64,000 nucleotides of DNA from Oceanisphaera profunda (GTDB lineage Bacteria > Pseudomonadota > Gammaproteobacteria > Enterobacterales > Aeromonadaceae): positions 434,001 to 498,000 of the forward strand of contig NZ_CP021377.1 of assembly GCF_002157895.1 (NCBI RefSeq), read 5' to 3'. Position 1 is the first letter of the stretch, and each line of letters begins with the position of its first letter. The notes below the pieces were generated by a model. It saw nothing but the letters and a program-made list of their open reading frames with translations, was not told where the DNA came from and made no database searches. The translations under genes were made by a program, and so were the position numbers. Below are positions 55,487 through 63,586 of this stretch, one piece after another.

Positions 55487-56845
55487 TTAAGAGTAAATCT
55501 TGTTCGCCCAGCGGGTTAGGCCTGCGGTTACGCTGCCGAAGTGGTCGCCGATAACGATGGGCGTATGTTGAAACTGCTGGCGTAAAAACTCATTTAATAC
55601 CGGAGATTTAGCGGTACCGCCAGTCACAAACACCACGTCTGGCTCGCAGCATGCTTGGGCAATGGCATCGGTCATTAACGCGGTAATGGCACTTAGCTCG
55701 CGGTTACAAGCCTTGGCAAAACCTTCTCTGTCCAGATTTAAGCTCAAGCCTTTATCGATATCGGATAAATTCACCAACTGCTCTGTGCTGTCCGTTAAGC
55801 CGATTTTGCTTTGCTCGGCGGCGTTCACTACCCGATAGCTAAGCTTGTTTTTCTGCACGGTTAATAAGCGTTTTAGTAATTCAGGCTGTTCAGCATCACG
55901 AACCAGCTGTTCTAAAAATCGCGCATTGGCGGCGCTATAAAACTCGGTTTGATTATGAATGTTGTTAATCGACATTGCCTGCCAAAAGCTGTTGGCAGGA
56001 ATGGGCTTACCGATTTTCAACATGCTGTCTAAGCCAAAGCTCGGCATTATGCCTTTTAGGGCAAAGGCGATATCAAAGTCATTACCGCCCACCCGCTCAC
56101 CGCTGTGGCTGAGTAAGTCGGCAGTTCTGTCATGGGAGGCCGCTTGTTTGGGGCCCATCAGTAGCATTGAGCAGTCGGTAGTACCGCCGCCAATATCGAC
56201 CACTAACACTTTGGTCTCTGTGCTTAGGCTGGCTTCATACTCAAAGCCGGCAGCCACCGGTTCAAATTGAAACTCTACATCTTTAAAGCCCACGCGCTTT
56301 GCCGCATTGGTTAATATTTCAATGGCCTGGCGATTGCTTTCCTCACCACGCAAACCCTGAAAGTTAATCGGCCGACCAATCACGGTTTGGTTGACGCTTC
56401 TGCCTAAGCGCGCCTCGGTCAGCGTTTTAATATTGCTCATCATGGCCGCTACTATGTCTTCAAATAGTTCTGCTTGTTGTGGCAGTAAACCGGTAGCACC
56501 CAAAAACGACTTAGGGGATTTGATGTAATAGCCTTCGTCTGGCTCTTGCAGGTAATCTTTTAGCGCTTGTTGGCCAAACGACAATTCGGTGGGATAGCCG
56601 TCTAACACCAGCTCGCGCAATGCGCCCTGCCCTTTTTGCAGCTGACGCGTGCGCTGGCTTTGAAACGCTGGTTGCTCAGCCAAAGGCAGTTTTTTGTGTA
56701 ACCAGTTAACAATCACGTCTCGACTCGGTGCATACAAGGTGGACGAGATGTAACGGCCATGCTCGCCCAACGCCAACAGCTGCGGCGCGCCGTTTTCCAT
56801 CACGCCCACCGCGCAGTTTGAAGTACCGTAGTCAAATCCGATCAT
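55487..56845 (-). CDS. yegD: Hsp70-like chaperone YegD
   Basis: An actin/Hsp70-fold ATPase without a typical substrate-binding lid (452 residues, E. coli 450). Phosphate-1 motif IGFDYGTSNCAVGVM; VIGRPINFQG; phosphate-2 VLVVDIGGGTTDCSML; adenosine motif VVFVTGGTAKSP. The cellular role is poorly known. It is a single gene. Confidence 0.94.
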   Translation of the reverse strand: MIGFDYGTSNCAVGVMENGAPQLLALGEHGRYISSTLYAPSRDVIVNWLHKKLPLAEQPAFQSQRTRQLQKGQGALRELVLDGYPTELSFGQQALKDYLQEPDEGYYIKSPKSFLGATGLLPQQAELFEDIVAAMMSNIKTLTEARLGRSVNQTVIGRPINFQGLRGEESNRQAIEILTNAAKRVGFKDVEFQFEPVAAGFEYEASLSTETKVLVVDIGGGTTDCSMLLMGPKQAASHDRTADLLSHSGERVGGNDFDIAFALKGIMPSFGLDSMLKIGKPIPANSFWQAMSINNIHNQTEFYSAANARFLEQLVRDAEQPELLKRLLTVQKNKLSYRVVNAAEQSKIGLTDSTEQLVNLSDIDKGLSLNLDREGFAKACNRELSAITALMTDAIAQACCEPDVVFVTGGTAKSPVLNEFLRQQFQHTPIVIGDHFGSVTAGLTRWANKIYS

Positions 56846-57742
56846 GTTGAAATCTCACTTAAAATCTAATGCTGAAGCTCAAAAAATACTGAGCAAGCCA
56901 ATAGCTCAAGGCCGCCCTTAGGTCGAAAACGACGAAGCAGCTTTTGGCTAGGCTAAAAAAATGAAGCGGCATTATAGCGGAAAATGGAGTTCATTGATGG
57001 ATGAAAATCTAAGAAGCATTCGCTTACGCGCAGGTGATTTTATGTTTGAGCAATAATCGACTAAAACCATTGCTTCCGATCAGATGTTAGCTAGCGTGCA
57101 AAGGGGCTACTACGCCGACTCGCTCAAGCACAATCCCTGTGACGCTCAGCACATTACTTCCCTGTAATGTGATGGTCGGCTACGCAGATCCCTTTGCCCT
57201 CCCCGCCAATTGCGGCGTGGCCTGTGGGAGTAAATCCTACTCCCGAGTATAAGCTGCAGCTTCTCTTTCAAATTGCGTCTCACTTTGTCTATAATGCGGC
57301 AGCTTCGTATGAGTTCAGTTACAGTAATGTTGATGATCTGGCCTCAAATATTCTCGATTAAAAGAGTCTCGCTCTTCAAGAGTCGCCCTATAAACAGCAC
57401 TCTGTTAAACATAGGCATGCTAAAAATGTACAACTGTCATGCTCGGATTGATCCGAAGGATAAAATAAAATCGATGAAAATCAGAGTGTTAAAAGTCAGG
57501 TAGGTGAAGAAAATAAGCATCAGCAACGGACAATTCGAGCATGCGCGTTTAGAACGTCGTGATAAGTGACAACAATATTAAAAATATCACAATAAAACAG
57601 CCTCTTATCAGAGGTAACGATGAAAAATACGATGCACAAAAACGCGCATGCGCAATATTAAGCTGTTAGCACCCGAGTTACTCAGTGAAAATCTTACTTA
57701 GATTTTAAATAATGAATTTTTTAAAACACAAAGGAAAAAAGA
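56846..57742. other. Gene-poor region upstream of the parA-like gene
   Basis: About 900 bases. It contains a family C element at 57098-57197, a small hairpin at 57228-57246 (GGGAGTAAATCCTACTCCC), and an isolated TATAAT at 57290-57295 with only a weak -35. A 76-codon frame at 57273 has no ribosome binding site or recognisable family and I do not call it. From about 57500 the sequence becomes AT-rich like the following island. Confidence 0.5.
57098..57197. repeat. MITE-like palindromic element, family C (copy 3)
   Basis: GCAAAGGGGCTACTACGCCGAC at the left pairs with GGCTACGCAGATCCCTTTGC at the right. The internal hairpin is CACATTAC / GTAATGTG around TTCCCT. The interior GACGCTCAGC matches the other members (GACGCTCGGC). 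Confidence 0.7.
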
Positions 57743-58849
57743 ATGAAAGTAATATCGGTTTTCAATAACAAGGGAGGTGTGGGGAAAACGACGTTAACTT
57801 ACCATGTTGCACATGCTCTTGCTGAAATGGGTAAGAAAGTACTAGTGATTGATGCTGACCCGCAATGTAATTTAACAATTTATTCTTTGGGTCAGGAGTA
57901 TATACATGATCTGTGGGCTGTCGAGGATCCATTTATTGATGAAGGCTATGAGTCTTCAAAAAACAAATGTAGTGCTGATGAATATGAAAAAATAACATCG
58001 ACTCCCCGTAGTCTCCATTTTTTACTTAAACCCACCGAAGAAGGTACTGGTGATCATGATCGACTGCCTCCTCCAGCTACTCTTACAAAAAATTTAGACA
58101 TTATACCTGGTAGGTTGACCCTGCATTTATACGAGGAAAAAGTAGCTAGCCGCTGGACTGACATTTATAGAGGTGAGCCCCTTGCAATTAGAACTATTAC
58201 TAGAATTAGAACTTTGGCAGAAAAATATGCCGAAACTCATGGTTACGAATATGTAATTATTGATACTTCGCCAAGTTTAGGGTCTCTAAATAAAGTAATA
58301 ATATCCACCGTCGATGGTTTTTTTGTACCAGCTTCACCAGATTTATTTAGCCTATATGGCATAAAGAATATAGGCAAAGCATTAGCTGCATGGAAAGATG
58401 AATTTAACATTGTTTACAAGCTAATCTCAGAAGAAAAAAGGCATGTGTTCCCAGAGGATTTCGTTACATTTTTAGGGTACACAATATATAACGCAAAGAA
58501 ATATTCTGGAGCCAATAATAAATGGGATTTAGCTCATGCACATTTAAACTACGCAAATCAAATACCTGTGACAATTAAAGAAAACATACAGGAGGATATG
58601 AGATCACATTTAACAGATGAATTGATGGCAAAACCTATTGGAGAAACATCTGTAATGCATACGCATAATACATTTCCATCAATGGCTCAGCATTACAATA
58701 TACCAATGTGGAGAGTGCCAGATTCAAACGATATTGAAAAAGAGCATCAGAATACTTTGCGAGGATCTAGTAATAAATATAGAGAGACAAAAGATAGCTA
58801 TTTCAAATTTTGTGAAGATCTTTTATCACGAATTGATTTGCTGGGGTAA
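57743..58849 (+). CDS. ParA/MinD-family ATPase paired with a RelA/SpoT-domain protein
   Basis: A 368-residue P-loop ATPase of the Mrp/MinD/ParA group. The deviant Walker A is NKGGVGKTT with the signature Lys at 10 and catalytic Lys at 15; the second motif is VLVIDADPQCNL, and VIIDTSPSLGSLN is the switch/Walker B. Insertions between these, and an unusual C-terminal third (HTHNTFPSMAQHYNIPMW, a possible His-rich site), distinguish it from plasmid ParA; no parB or parS-like array is adjacent. The RelA/SpoT gene begins 3 bases after the stop. The base composition is far more AT-rich than its surroundings, suggesting horizontal acquisition. The likely role is in defence or toxin control, by context only. 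Confidence 0.85.
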   Translation: MKVISVFNNKGGVGKTTLTYHVAHALAEMGKKVLVIDADPQCNLTIYSLGQEYIHDLWAVEDPFIDEGYESSKNKCSADEYEKITSTPRSLHFLLKPTEEGTGDHDRLPPPATLTKNLDIIPGRLTLHLYEEKVASRWTDIYRGEPLAIRTITRIRTLAEKYAETHGYEYVIIDTSPSLGSLNKVIISTVDGFFVPASPDLFSLYGIKNIGKALAAWKDEFNIVYKLISEEKRHVFPEDFVTFLGYTIYNAKKYSGANNKWDLAHAHLNYANQIPVTIKENIQEDMRSHLTDELMAKPIGETSVMHTHNTFPSMAQHYNIPMWRVPDSNDIEKEHQNTLRGSSNKYRETKDSYFKFCEDLLSRIDLLG

Positions 58850-58852
58850 TCT

Positions 58853-59515
58853 ATGAATAAGGAAGTTATTGACAAAGTTATCCAACCTTATATTGATGAA
58901 AAGCACCTGTTCGAGCGTTTTATGAATGCGGTAGTCGATACTTTTCGACTAGAGCCAGAACTAAATAAGTATGGAAACCCCATAATTTATACCATAAAAA
59001 ATCGCCTTAAAGACGTAGATCATTTAAGGGGCAAGATTGAAAGAAAGTGGGATGAAGAGGATCCTTTGACACCTGATAATCTTTTTGAAAAAGTTACAGA
59101 TTTGGCAGGGGTTAGAGTTCTTCATCTTTACCAAGATCAGTTTTCACATATACATAATCTTATACAAAAACAACTTGATAACGGCGATTGGTTTTTACGC
59201 GAGAATCCAGTTGCGTATTCATGGGATCCAGAATCGAGTAGCTTCTTTAAGCAGCTGGGGCTTGAATCAAAAGTTAAAGACTCCTATTACACAAGTATTC
59301 ATTATGTAGTTAAGCCAAAAGAGGATTCTAATATATGCTGTGAGATTCAGGTTAGAACTTTATTCGAGGAAATTTGGGGCGAAATTGACCATACAATAAA
59401 TTATCCTCACCCTACTGAAAAAAGCTCATGTAAAGAGCAGTTGAGGGTACTATCAAAATTAGTGTCAACGGGTACAAGGCTCGCAGATTCAATATTCAGA
59501 ACTCACAATGAGTAG
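58853..59515 (+). CDS. RelA/SpoT-domain small alarmone-synthetase-like protein
   Basis: A 220-residue protein with a stand-alone synthetase fold: R-x-K...K at 51-65 (RLKDVDHLRGKIERK); D-x-x-G-x-R at 83-88 (DLAGVR); the guanosine-stacking Tyr and His in DSYYTSIHYVV at 143-153; and EIQVRTLFEEIWGEIDH at 164-180. These are the residues required for pyrophosphate transfer, so it may be active. No HD hydrolase, TGS or ACT domains. Relatives include (p)ppGpp synthetases and the toxSAS toxins that modify tRNA or make ppApp; which applies cannot be told from sequence. It is coupled to the ParA-like gene and ends next to an attC-like repeat. Confidence 0.85.
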   Translation: MNKEVIDKVIQPYIDEKHLFERFMNAVVDTFRLEPELNKYGNPIIYTIKNRLKDVDHLRGKIERKWDEEDPLTPDNLFEKVTDLAGVRVLHLYQDQFSHIHNLIQKQLDNGDWFLRENPVAYSWDPESSSFFKQLGLESKVKDSYYTSIHYVVKPKEDSNICCEIQVRTLFEEIWGEIDHTINYPHPTEKSSCKEQLRVLSKLVSTGTRLADSIFRTHNE

Positions 59516-59520
59516 GAATA

Positions 59521-59624
59521 GTGCTAACAAGGCCATGCAATCTGACTCTGCAACCTATCACGCTTTCTGCGTGCCGCAAGAAATCGCGCTAGGCTGCTAC
59601 GCAGTTGATGGCGGCGTTATACGC
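59521..59624. repeat. attC-like imperfect inverted repeat after the RelA/SpoT gene
   Basis: Left TGCTAACAAGGCCATGCAA, right TTGATGGCGGCGTTATACG. The arms pair around TAAC/GTTA with extrahelical bases, about 100 bases apart, in the style of integron attC sites. A second TAACAAGACACCCATG follows at 59643. There is no integrase nearby. The call is tentative: it could also be a member of hairpin family D. Confidence 0.35.
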
Positions 59625-59773
59625 TCTAGGAGATATAGCGCTAACAAGACACCCATGTAAATTACTGCTGCTGTGATGATAGATAAATCATCCGGCTTGC
59701 TTCCGGATCTTGTACTGTTTTTGGACACTAAATTGCTGCTTAACGTCACCTATAGGCGACTCCGCAACGTAGG

Positions 59774-60014
59774 GGCGGATGAAGGGATCTGCTCCGCCGA
59801 CCATCACATGACATGGTCGAAAAGTGCTCCTGCCATTTCGGCACTCCCGCCATCCTTGGCGGTCGGATGTTATGTGCTGAGCGTAAATGGGGCGAGCTTG
59901 TCTTGAGAGACGAACGACTTTAGCTTGACCGAACATCCAGTGAATGTTTGCAGCTAGCTAAAGTGGTGAGTGGCAAATTACAGAGCGTGTCGGCGGAGTA
60001 GACCTTCATCCGCC
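59774..60014. repeat. MITE-like element with about 27-base terminal inverted repeats, family C (copy 4)
   Basis: Left end GGCGGATGAAGGGATC then TGCTCCGCCGAC. The right end complement is GGCGGATGAAGGTCTAC then TCCGCCGAC. The interior differs from copies 1-3 and is longer (241 bases in all) but keeps CCATCACAT and TGCTGAGCG segments shared with copy 3. Frames inside (for example 59673-59906) are not genes. Confidence 0.7.
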
Positions 60015-60053
60015 ATTGATATAAAGCTAACAAGCCACTCATGCTAGAAGAAT

Positions 60054-60084
60054 CAAAAGGGTGCCTCATCGAGGCGCCCTTTCC
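60054..60084 (-). terminator. Intrinsic terminator of the osmC-like gene
   Basis: On the minus strand AAAGGGCGCCTC / GAGGCACCCTTT with a short loop, then T-rich sequence. It lies immediately after the stop. Confidence 0.8.
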
Positions 60085-60087
60085 GCG

Positions 60088-60519
60088 TTAGCTCTGCAGC
60101 TTGGCGTCTAATGTAATCTCGGCATTAAGTAGCTTGGAGATGGGGCAGCCGACTTTGGCTTTGCCGGCTATTTCATCGAACTTGGCTTGGCTGATACCGG
60201 GAATGCGGGCGGTCATTGCTAGATGTACGGCCGTTACCGCAAAACCGTCGCTTTGCTCTTCTAGGGTTACTGTAGCTTTGGTGTCGATGCTGTCTGGAGT
60301 GAAGTTTTCTTGGCCCAGCAGCATAGAAAATGCCATCGAGAAGCAGCCGGCGTGGGCTGCGCCAATCAACTCTTCTGGGTTAGTGCCGCGTTGGTCTTCA
60401 AAACGGGTATTGAAACCGTAAGGATTTTCTTTCAACGCGCCGCTCTGGGTCGAGATAGTACCTTTGCCTTTTTTAAGATCGCCTTCCCAGTGTGCTGATG
60501 CCGTTTTTTTTATGCTCAT
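60088..60519 (-). CDS. osmC: OsmC-family peroxiredoxin
   Basis: A 143-residue thiol peroxidase detoxifying organic hydroperoxides. The active-site Cys pair is in AAHAGCFSMAFS and AKVGCPISKLL, with the catalytic Arg expected in the N-terminal FNTRFED region. The OsmC type (rather than Ohr) is suggested by TNPEELIGAAHAGC and the N-terminus KKTASAHWEGDLKKGKG. It is a single gene. Confidence 0.9.
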   Translation of the reverse strand: MSIKKTASAHWEGDLKKGKGTISTQSGALKENPYGFNTRFEDQRGTNPEELIGAAHAGCFSMAFSMLLGQENFTPDSIDTKATVTLEEQSDGFAVTAVHLAMTARIPGISQAKFDEIAGKAKVGCPISKLLNAEITLDAKLQS

Positions 60520-60821
60520 GATCTGTTCCCTCGCATTTTATAAACAGTTAGCTCTACAAATACGTAGCTCAACAAACAAGTGCCTTCTCAATAATAGCCA
60601 ACTAGGCCTACTTAGAGGGCTTGTTGGACAGCCCGTATAGGACAATGCAAAACCGTGGTAAGTTCACTGAGTAAGCTGAAATTTAATAAGAATAATTCCG
60701 ATAAAGCGATCTGGTTCTCAGTCTGGTGATCGGTGGCGATTCTGCTCGGTGCAGGTGCTTATTTCGCTGTTCCATGTGCTATGTTCGGTAATCGAGAACT
60801 TGGACTTACAAGGGGCTTTGA
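60520..60821. other. Intergenic region upstream of the baeRF-like gene
   Basis: About 300 bases. Bases 60676-60810 read as a hydrophobic peptide (SVAILLGAGAYFAVPCAMFG) but with an in-frame TGA and no start, so at most a decayed small membrane gene. No repeat family member is seen. Confidence 0.3.
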
Positions 60822-61943
60822 ATGTATTACGTGGACATGCCTAGTACTGATGAAATCGGTGATCTTAACCTAACGCGCTCCGATGCCTGTATCTCAATCT
60901 ACTTGCCAACCTCGCCACTTGGCCGAGAGAGCAAGCAGACTCGTACTCAGCTTAATAGCTTATTCAAGAAGGCCATTAGCCAACTTGAAAAAACTGGCTT
61001 CGATAAACGACAACATATTCAAGCATTACAAGATCAATTTGATGACTTGTTAGCGGATCAGGAATTTTGGGATCATCAGGCCAACAGTTTGGCGATTTTG
61101 GCCACACCGGAGTCACTGCGTACCTTCCGTTTGGCGAACAAGCTGACCGATATTGTTGAAGTGTCCGATCGCTTCCATCTAAAACCGCTGCTGCGGGCGA
61201 TTACCTTTAGCCACGCGGCGCATATTTTAGCGCTTTCAGAAAATGCCGTACGACTGATTGAGATCTCTCCTAACTCGCCCCCCCGCGTGATTGACGTACC
61301 TAATATGCCCACAGATGCGGCAGATGCCACTAATAAGCTGGTCGACAAAGACTTTAAAGGCAGTGGCCACCGCTCTGCGGGGCAAGGCCATAAAGCGTAT
61401 TTGACCAACTATGTGCGTAAAATCAATGCCGCACTTAGGCCAATACTGATGCACAGCAATAACCCGCTGCTGCTGGCTTCCACCCAACCGTTAGCGTCTT
61501 TGTTTCGTTCACTCAGTTCGACTGCCGTATTACCAGACATGATTGCCGGTAATCCTGAACACTTAAACGAAGCTAACTTGGCAACGGCGGCCCGCCCAAT
61601 ACTTGACGCCCATTACGCCAGTATTATTGCCGACTTCCATCACTTGTTTGAAGAGCGCACGGGCCAAAGTCGCACCACCACGGATATTTCCAGTGCGGCA
61701 CGACTCGCCACCTTCGGCGGTATAGAACGGCTGTTGGTGGATATTGACGGCGTGGTCGATGGCTTTGTTGACGATGAAACCGGTGAAGTGATGTTTGATA
61801 GCGAAAGCGATGCCATGAATTATGGTGTGGTGGATGAAATCACCTGTCGTGCTTTACGCACCGGTGCCAAGGTAATGGCGGTGCGTAAACAGGACATTCC
61901 AGGCGGCCACGATTTAGCGGTAATCGCCCGCTATCCGGTCTAA
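60822..61943 (+). CDS. Bacterial archaeo-eukaryotic release-factor-like (baeRF) protein
   Basis: A 373-residue cytosolic protein. The N-terminal domain has CISIYLPTSPLGRESKQTRTQL. A central segment has HILALSENAVRLIEI. The C-terminal region shows the eRF1-like pattern seen in baeRF families (TDISSAARLATFGGIERLLVDIDGVVDG, then AMNYGVVDEITCRALRTGAKVMAV). Proposed roles for this group are in ribosome rescue or stress, without experimental settlement. AAGGGG is 6 bases before the ATG. The exact baeRF subfamily is not resolved. Confidence 0.7.
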   Translation: MYYVDMPSTDEIGDLNLTRSDACISIYLPTSPLGRESKQTRTQLNSLFKKAISQLEKTGFDKRQHIQALQDQFDDLLADQEFWDHQANSLAILATPESLRTFRLANKLTDIVEVSDRFHLKPLLRAITFSHAAHILALSENAVRLIEISPNSPPRVIDVPNMPTDAADATNKLVDKDFKGSGHRSAGQGHKAYLTNYVRKINAALRPILMHSNNPLLLASTQPLASLFRSLSSTAVLPDMIAGNPEHLNEANLATAARPILDAHYASIIADFHHLFEERTGQSRTTTDISSAARLATFGGIERLLVDIDGVVDGFVDDETGEVMFDSESDAMNYGVVDEITCRALRTGAKVMAVRKQDIPGGHDLAVIARYPV

Positions 61944-61994
61944 CTCGCGCCAGCTTAACTAACACTAAGCTTATGGCTAATAGATAAAATTTAA

Positions 61995-62032
61995 GCACAA
62001 AAAAGGGTTAGCTTTCGCTAACCCTTTTTCTT
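61995..62032. terminator. Shared terminator between convergent genes
   Basis: AAAAAAGGGTTAGC / GCTAACCCTTTTT with loop TTTC. It serves the baeRF-like gene and possibly the convergent secreted-protein gene. Confidence 0.88.
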
Positions 62033-62090
62033 GCCGCCCTACACTCTCGTCGTTGCTACCGCCGTTGCATTATCCACGGCTAAGCCGCCG

Positions 62091-62450
62091 TTATTTAGTT
62101 TCGTAATCGACGCTGTATTCGATAATGTCGTTATGCTCTAACTCGATATCGACTTCAACACTCTCTTGCTCTTTAACGAACAGCAGCTCAATGTCGTCGT
62201 CATCGGCTTGTTCCTGGCTCAGTTCAAAGCCCTTATCGGTGTAAAAGGCTTTCGCCTGTTCACTGATATCCAACAGCGTGCTGCCTGATATGTTGGCTTC
62301 CAGTTCAAAGCCACCAAACCATTTGTTTTCGGCTTCCACCACTTGAGCATTATCGGGTACAAAAATAATCTCAGGTACAGGGTCTTGAGCGGCATGAGCT
62401 GTGAGTGCAAAAGCGACCGTGGTCAGCGCTAATATAATTTTAGTTTTCAT
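62091..62450 (-). CDS. Small secreted acidic protein of unknown function
   Basis: A 119-residue protein. Signal peptide MKTKIILALTTVAFALTAHA; the mature part is very acidic (DDDDIELLF, VEVDIELEHND) with no family that I recognise. GGAG is 5 bases before the ATG at 62450; the ATG just before it (62453) is also possible, while the frame opening at 62477 is unlikely. Confidence 0.7.
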   Translation of the reverse strand: MKTKIILALTTVAFALTAHAAQDPVPEIIFVPDNAQVVEAENKWFGGFELEANISGSTLLDISEQAKAFYTDKGFELSQEQADDDDIELLFVKEQESVEVDIELEHNDIIEYSVDYETK

Positions 62451-62601
62451 CATTACTCCGGCTTGTGGTGTCAGCATGAAAGAGGAAACGCTCCCCTGTT
62501 GATATTAGATCACTCTACTACCCTGTAGTGAGAGAAAAATGACAGGCTTATCGCGCTCACGTTCACGAGCTAAACATCGCTTAACGAAAAGGATAAACAT
62601 C

Positions 62602-63282
62602 ATGAAAAATGAAAAAATCGTACTGATCACCGGTGCCTCTAGCGGCATAGGGGCGGCTACCGTGGATAAGGTCATTGAAGCGGGACACAAGGTAGTGATC
62701 ACGGCGAGAAGCACCGACAAACTCAATAAAATAGTGAAGCGTTGGGGTGAAGACAAGGTGTTAGCGGTAACGGCAGACGTATCAAAGCTGGACCAAATTC
62801 AGAATGTGGTTGAAAAAGCGAAAGAAAAATTTGGCAGAATTGACGTAGTGTTCGCCAATGCGGGCACGGGTGTAAATACACCAGGCATCGAAAATGGTGA
62901 GCCAAGTGAGTGGAAAACCATGCTGGATGTGAATATCAATGCGTTATTGTTTACTGCCAAAGCCTGCTTGCCCGCATTAAAAGAAACCCAAGGCCACTTC
63001 ATTATTACCAGCTCCACTGCCGGCAAGAAAACCCTGAAAGGCTCGGTGTATGGGGCCACCAAATGGTTTGCTTACGGATTTGGCCAAAATTTAGCGGCTG
63101 AAATGGCGGAATGGAATGGTCGCTGCACCACTATCTGCCCCGGCATGGTCAACACGCCCTTTTTTGACGAAGCCAAACCGGACAAGTTAGACCCAAGCGA
63201 TGTCGCGGAGGCGGTGGTGTATGCCATTTCTGCCAATCCCAGATGCGATATACGCGAAATTACCCTGATGCCAACTCAGTAG
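62602..63282 (+). CDS. Short-chain dehydrogenase/reductase
   Basis: A classical SDR of 226 residues. The NAD(P)-binding TGASSGIG is at residues 10-17, NAG is at about 88-90, and the catalytic Ser/Tyr/Lys are in ITSSTAG and YGATK, followed by PGMVNTPFF. An Arg in ITARSTDKL suggests a preference for NADPH. I start at ATG 62602, with AAGGA 8 bases upstream, rather than the frame opening at 62539. The substrate is unknown; the YdfG-like group is a fair guess. Confidence 0.9.
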   Translation: MKNEKIVLITGASSGIGAATVDKVIEAGHKVVITARSTDKLNKIVKRWGEDKVLAVTADVSKLDQIQNVVEKAKEKFGRIDVVFANAGTGVNTPGIENGEPSEWKTMLDVNINALLFTAKACLPALKETQGHFIITSSTAGKKTLKGSVYGATKWFAYGFGQNLAAEMAEWNGRCTTICPGMVNTPFFDEAKPDKLDPSDVAEAVVYAISANPRCDIREITLMPTQ

Positions 63283-63586
63283 TTGGGACAATCAGAGGTA
63301 AGCATACCTTAGCGTCAAGACTGATGACCGCCATACAAAGTTCTCGACGCTACAGGCTTGGTATTTTACAAGTGGCCAGATTTTTAGACAATTAGGCTTA
63401 CAGGGCTCACTTAAAATGGTTGTCGAACGGCTCAAATGTTAACTTTAACCTCAAGCTTAAATAAGAGACTGTTAAATAATAATGCTAGTCAATTAATTAA
63501 ATAGTGATATCTTGATGCCCAGAATTATAACTACATAAATAATGCGTATAAAAATACGGACTAAAAAACACTAACAGGGAAATATT
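63283..63586. other. Intergenic region, no gene seen
   Basis: About 300 bases, becoming AT-rich towards its right end. It presumably includes the promoter of the following secreted-protein gene. No repeat family member is recognised. Confidence 0.4.

Noticed and set aside
57273-57503. 76-codon frame downstream of a TATAAT box
   Set aside because: No ribosome binding site, no family resemblance, and the composition looks random. Left as noncoding.
59673-59936. Two overlapping open frames on opposite strands
   Set aside because: They fall across the 59774-60014 inverted-repeat element, and neither has a start signal or recognisable protein features.
60676-60810. Hydrophobic reading frame before the baeRF-like gene
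   Set aside because: It contains an in-frame TGA and no start signal. At best a relic; not called as a gene.
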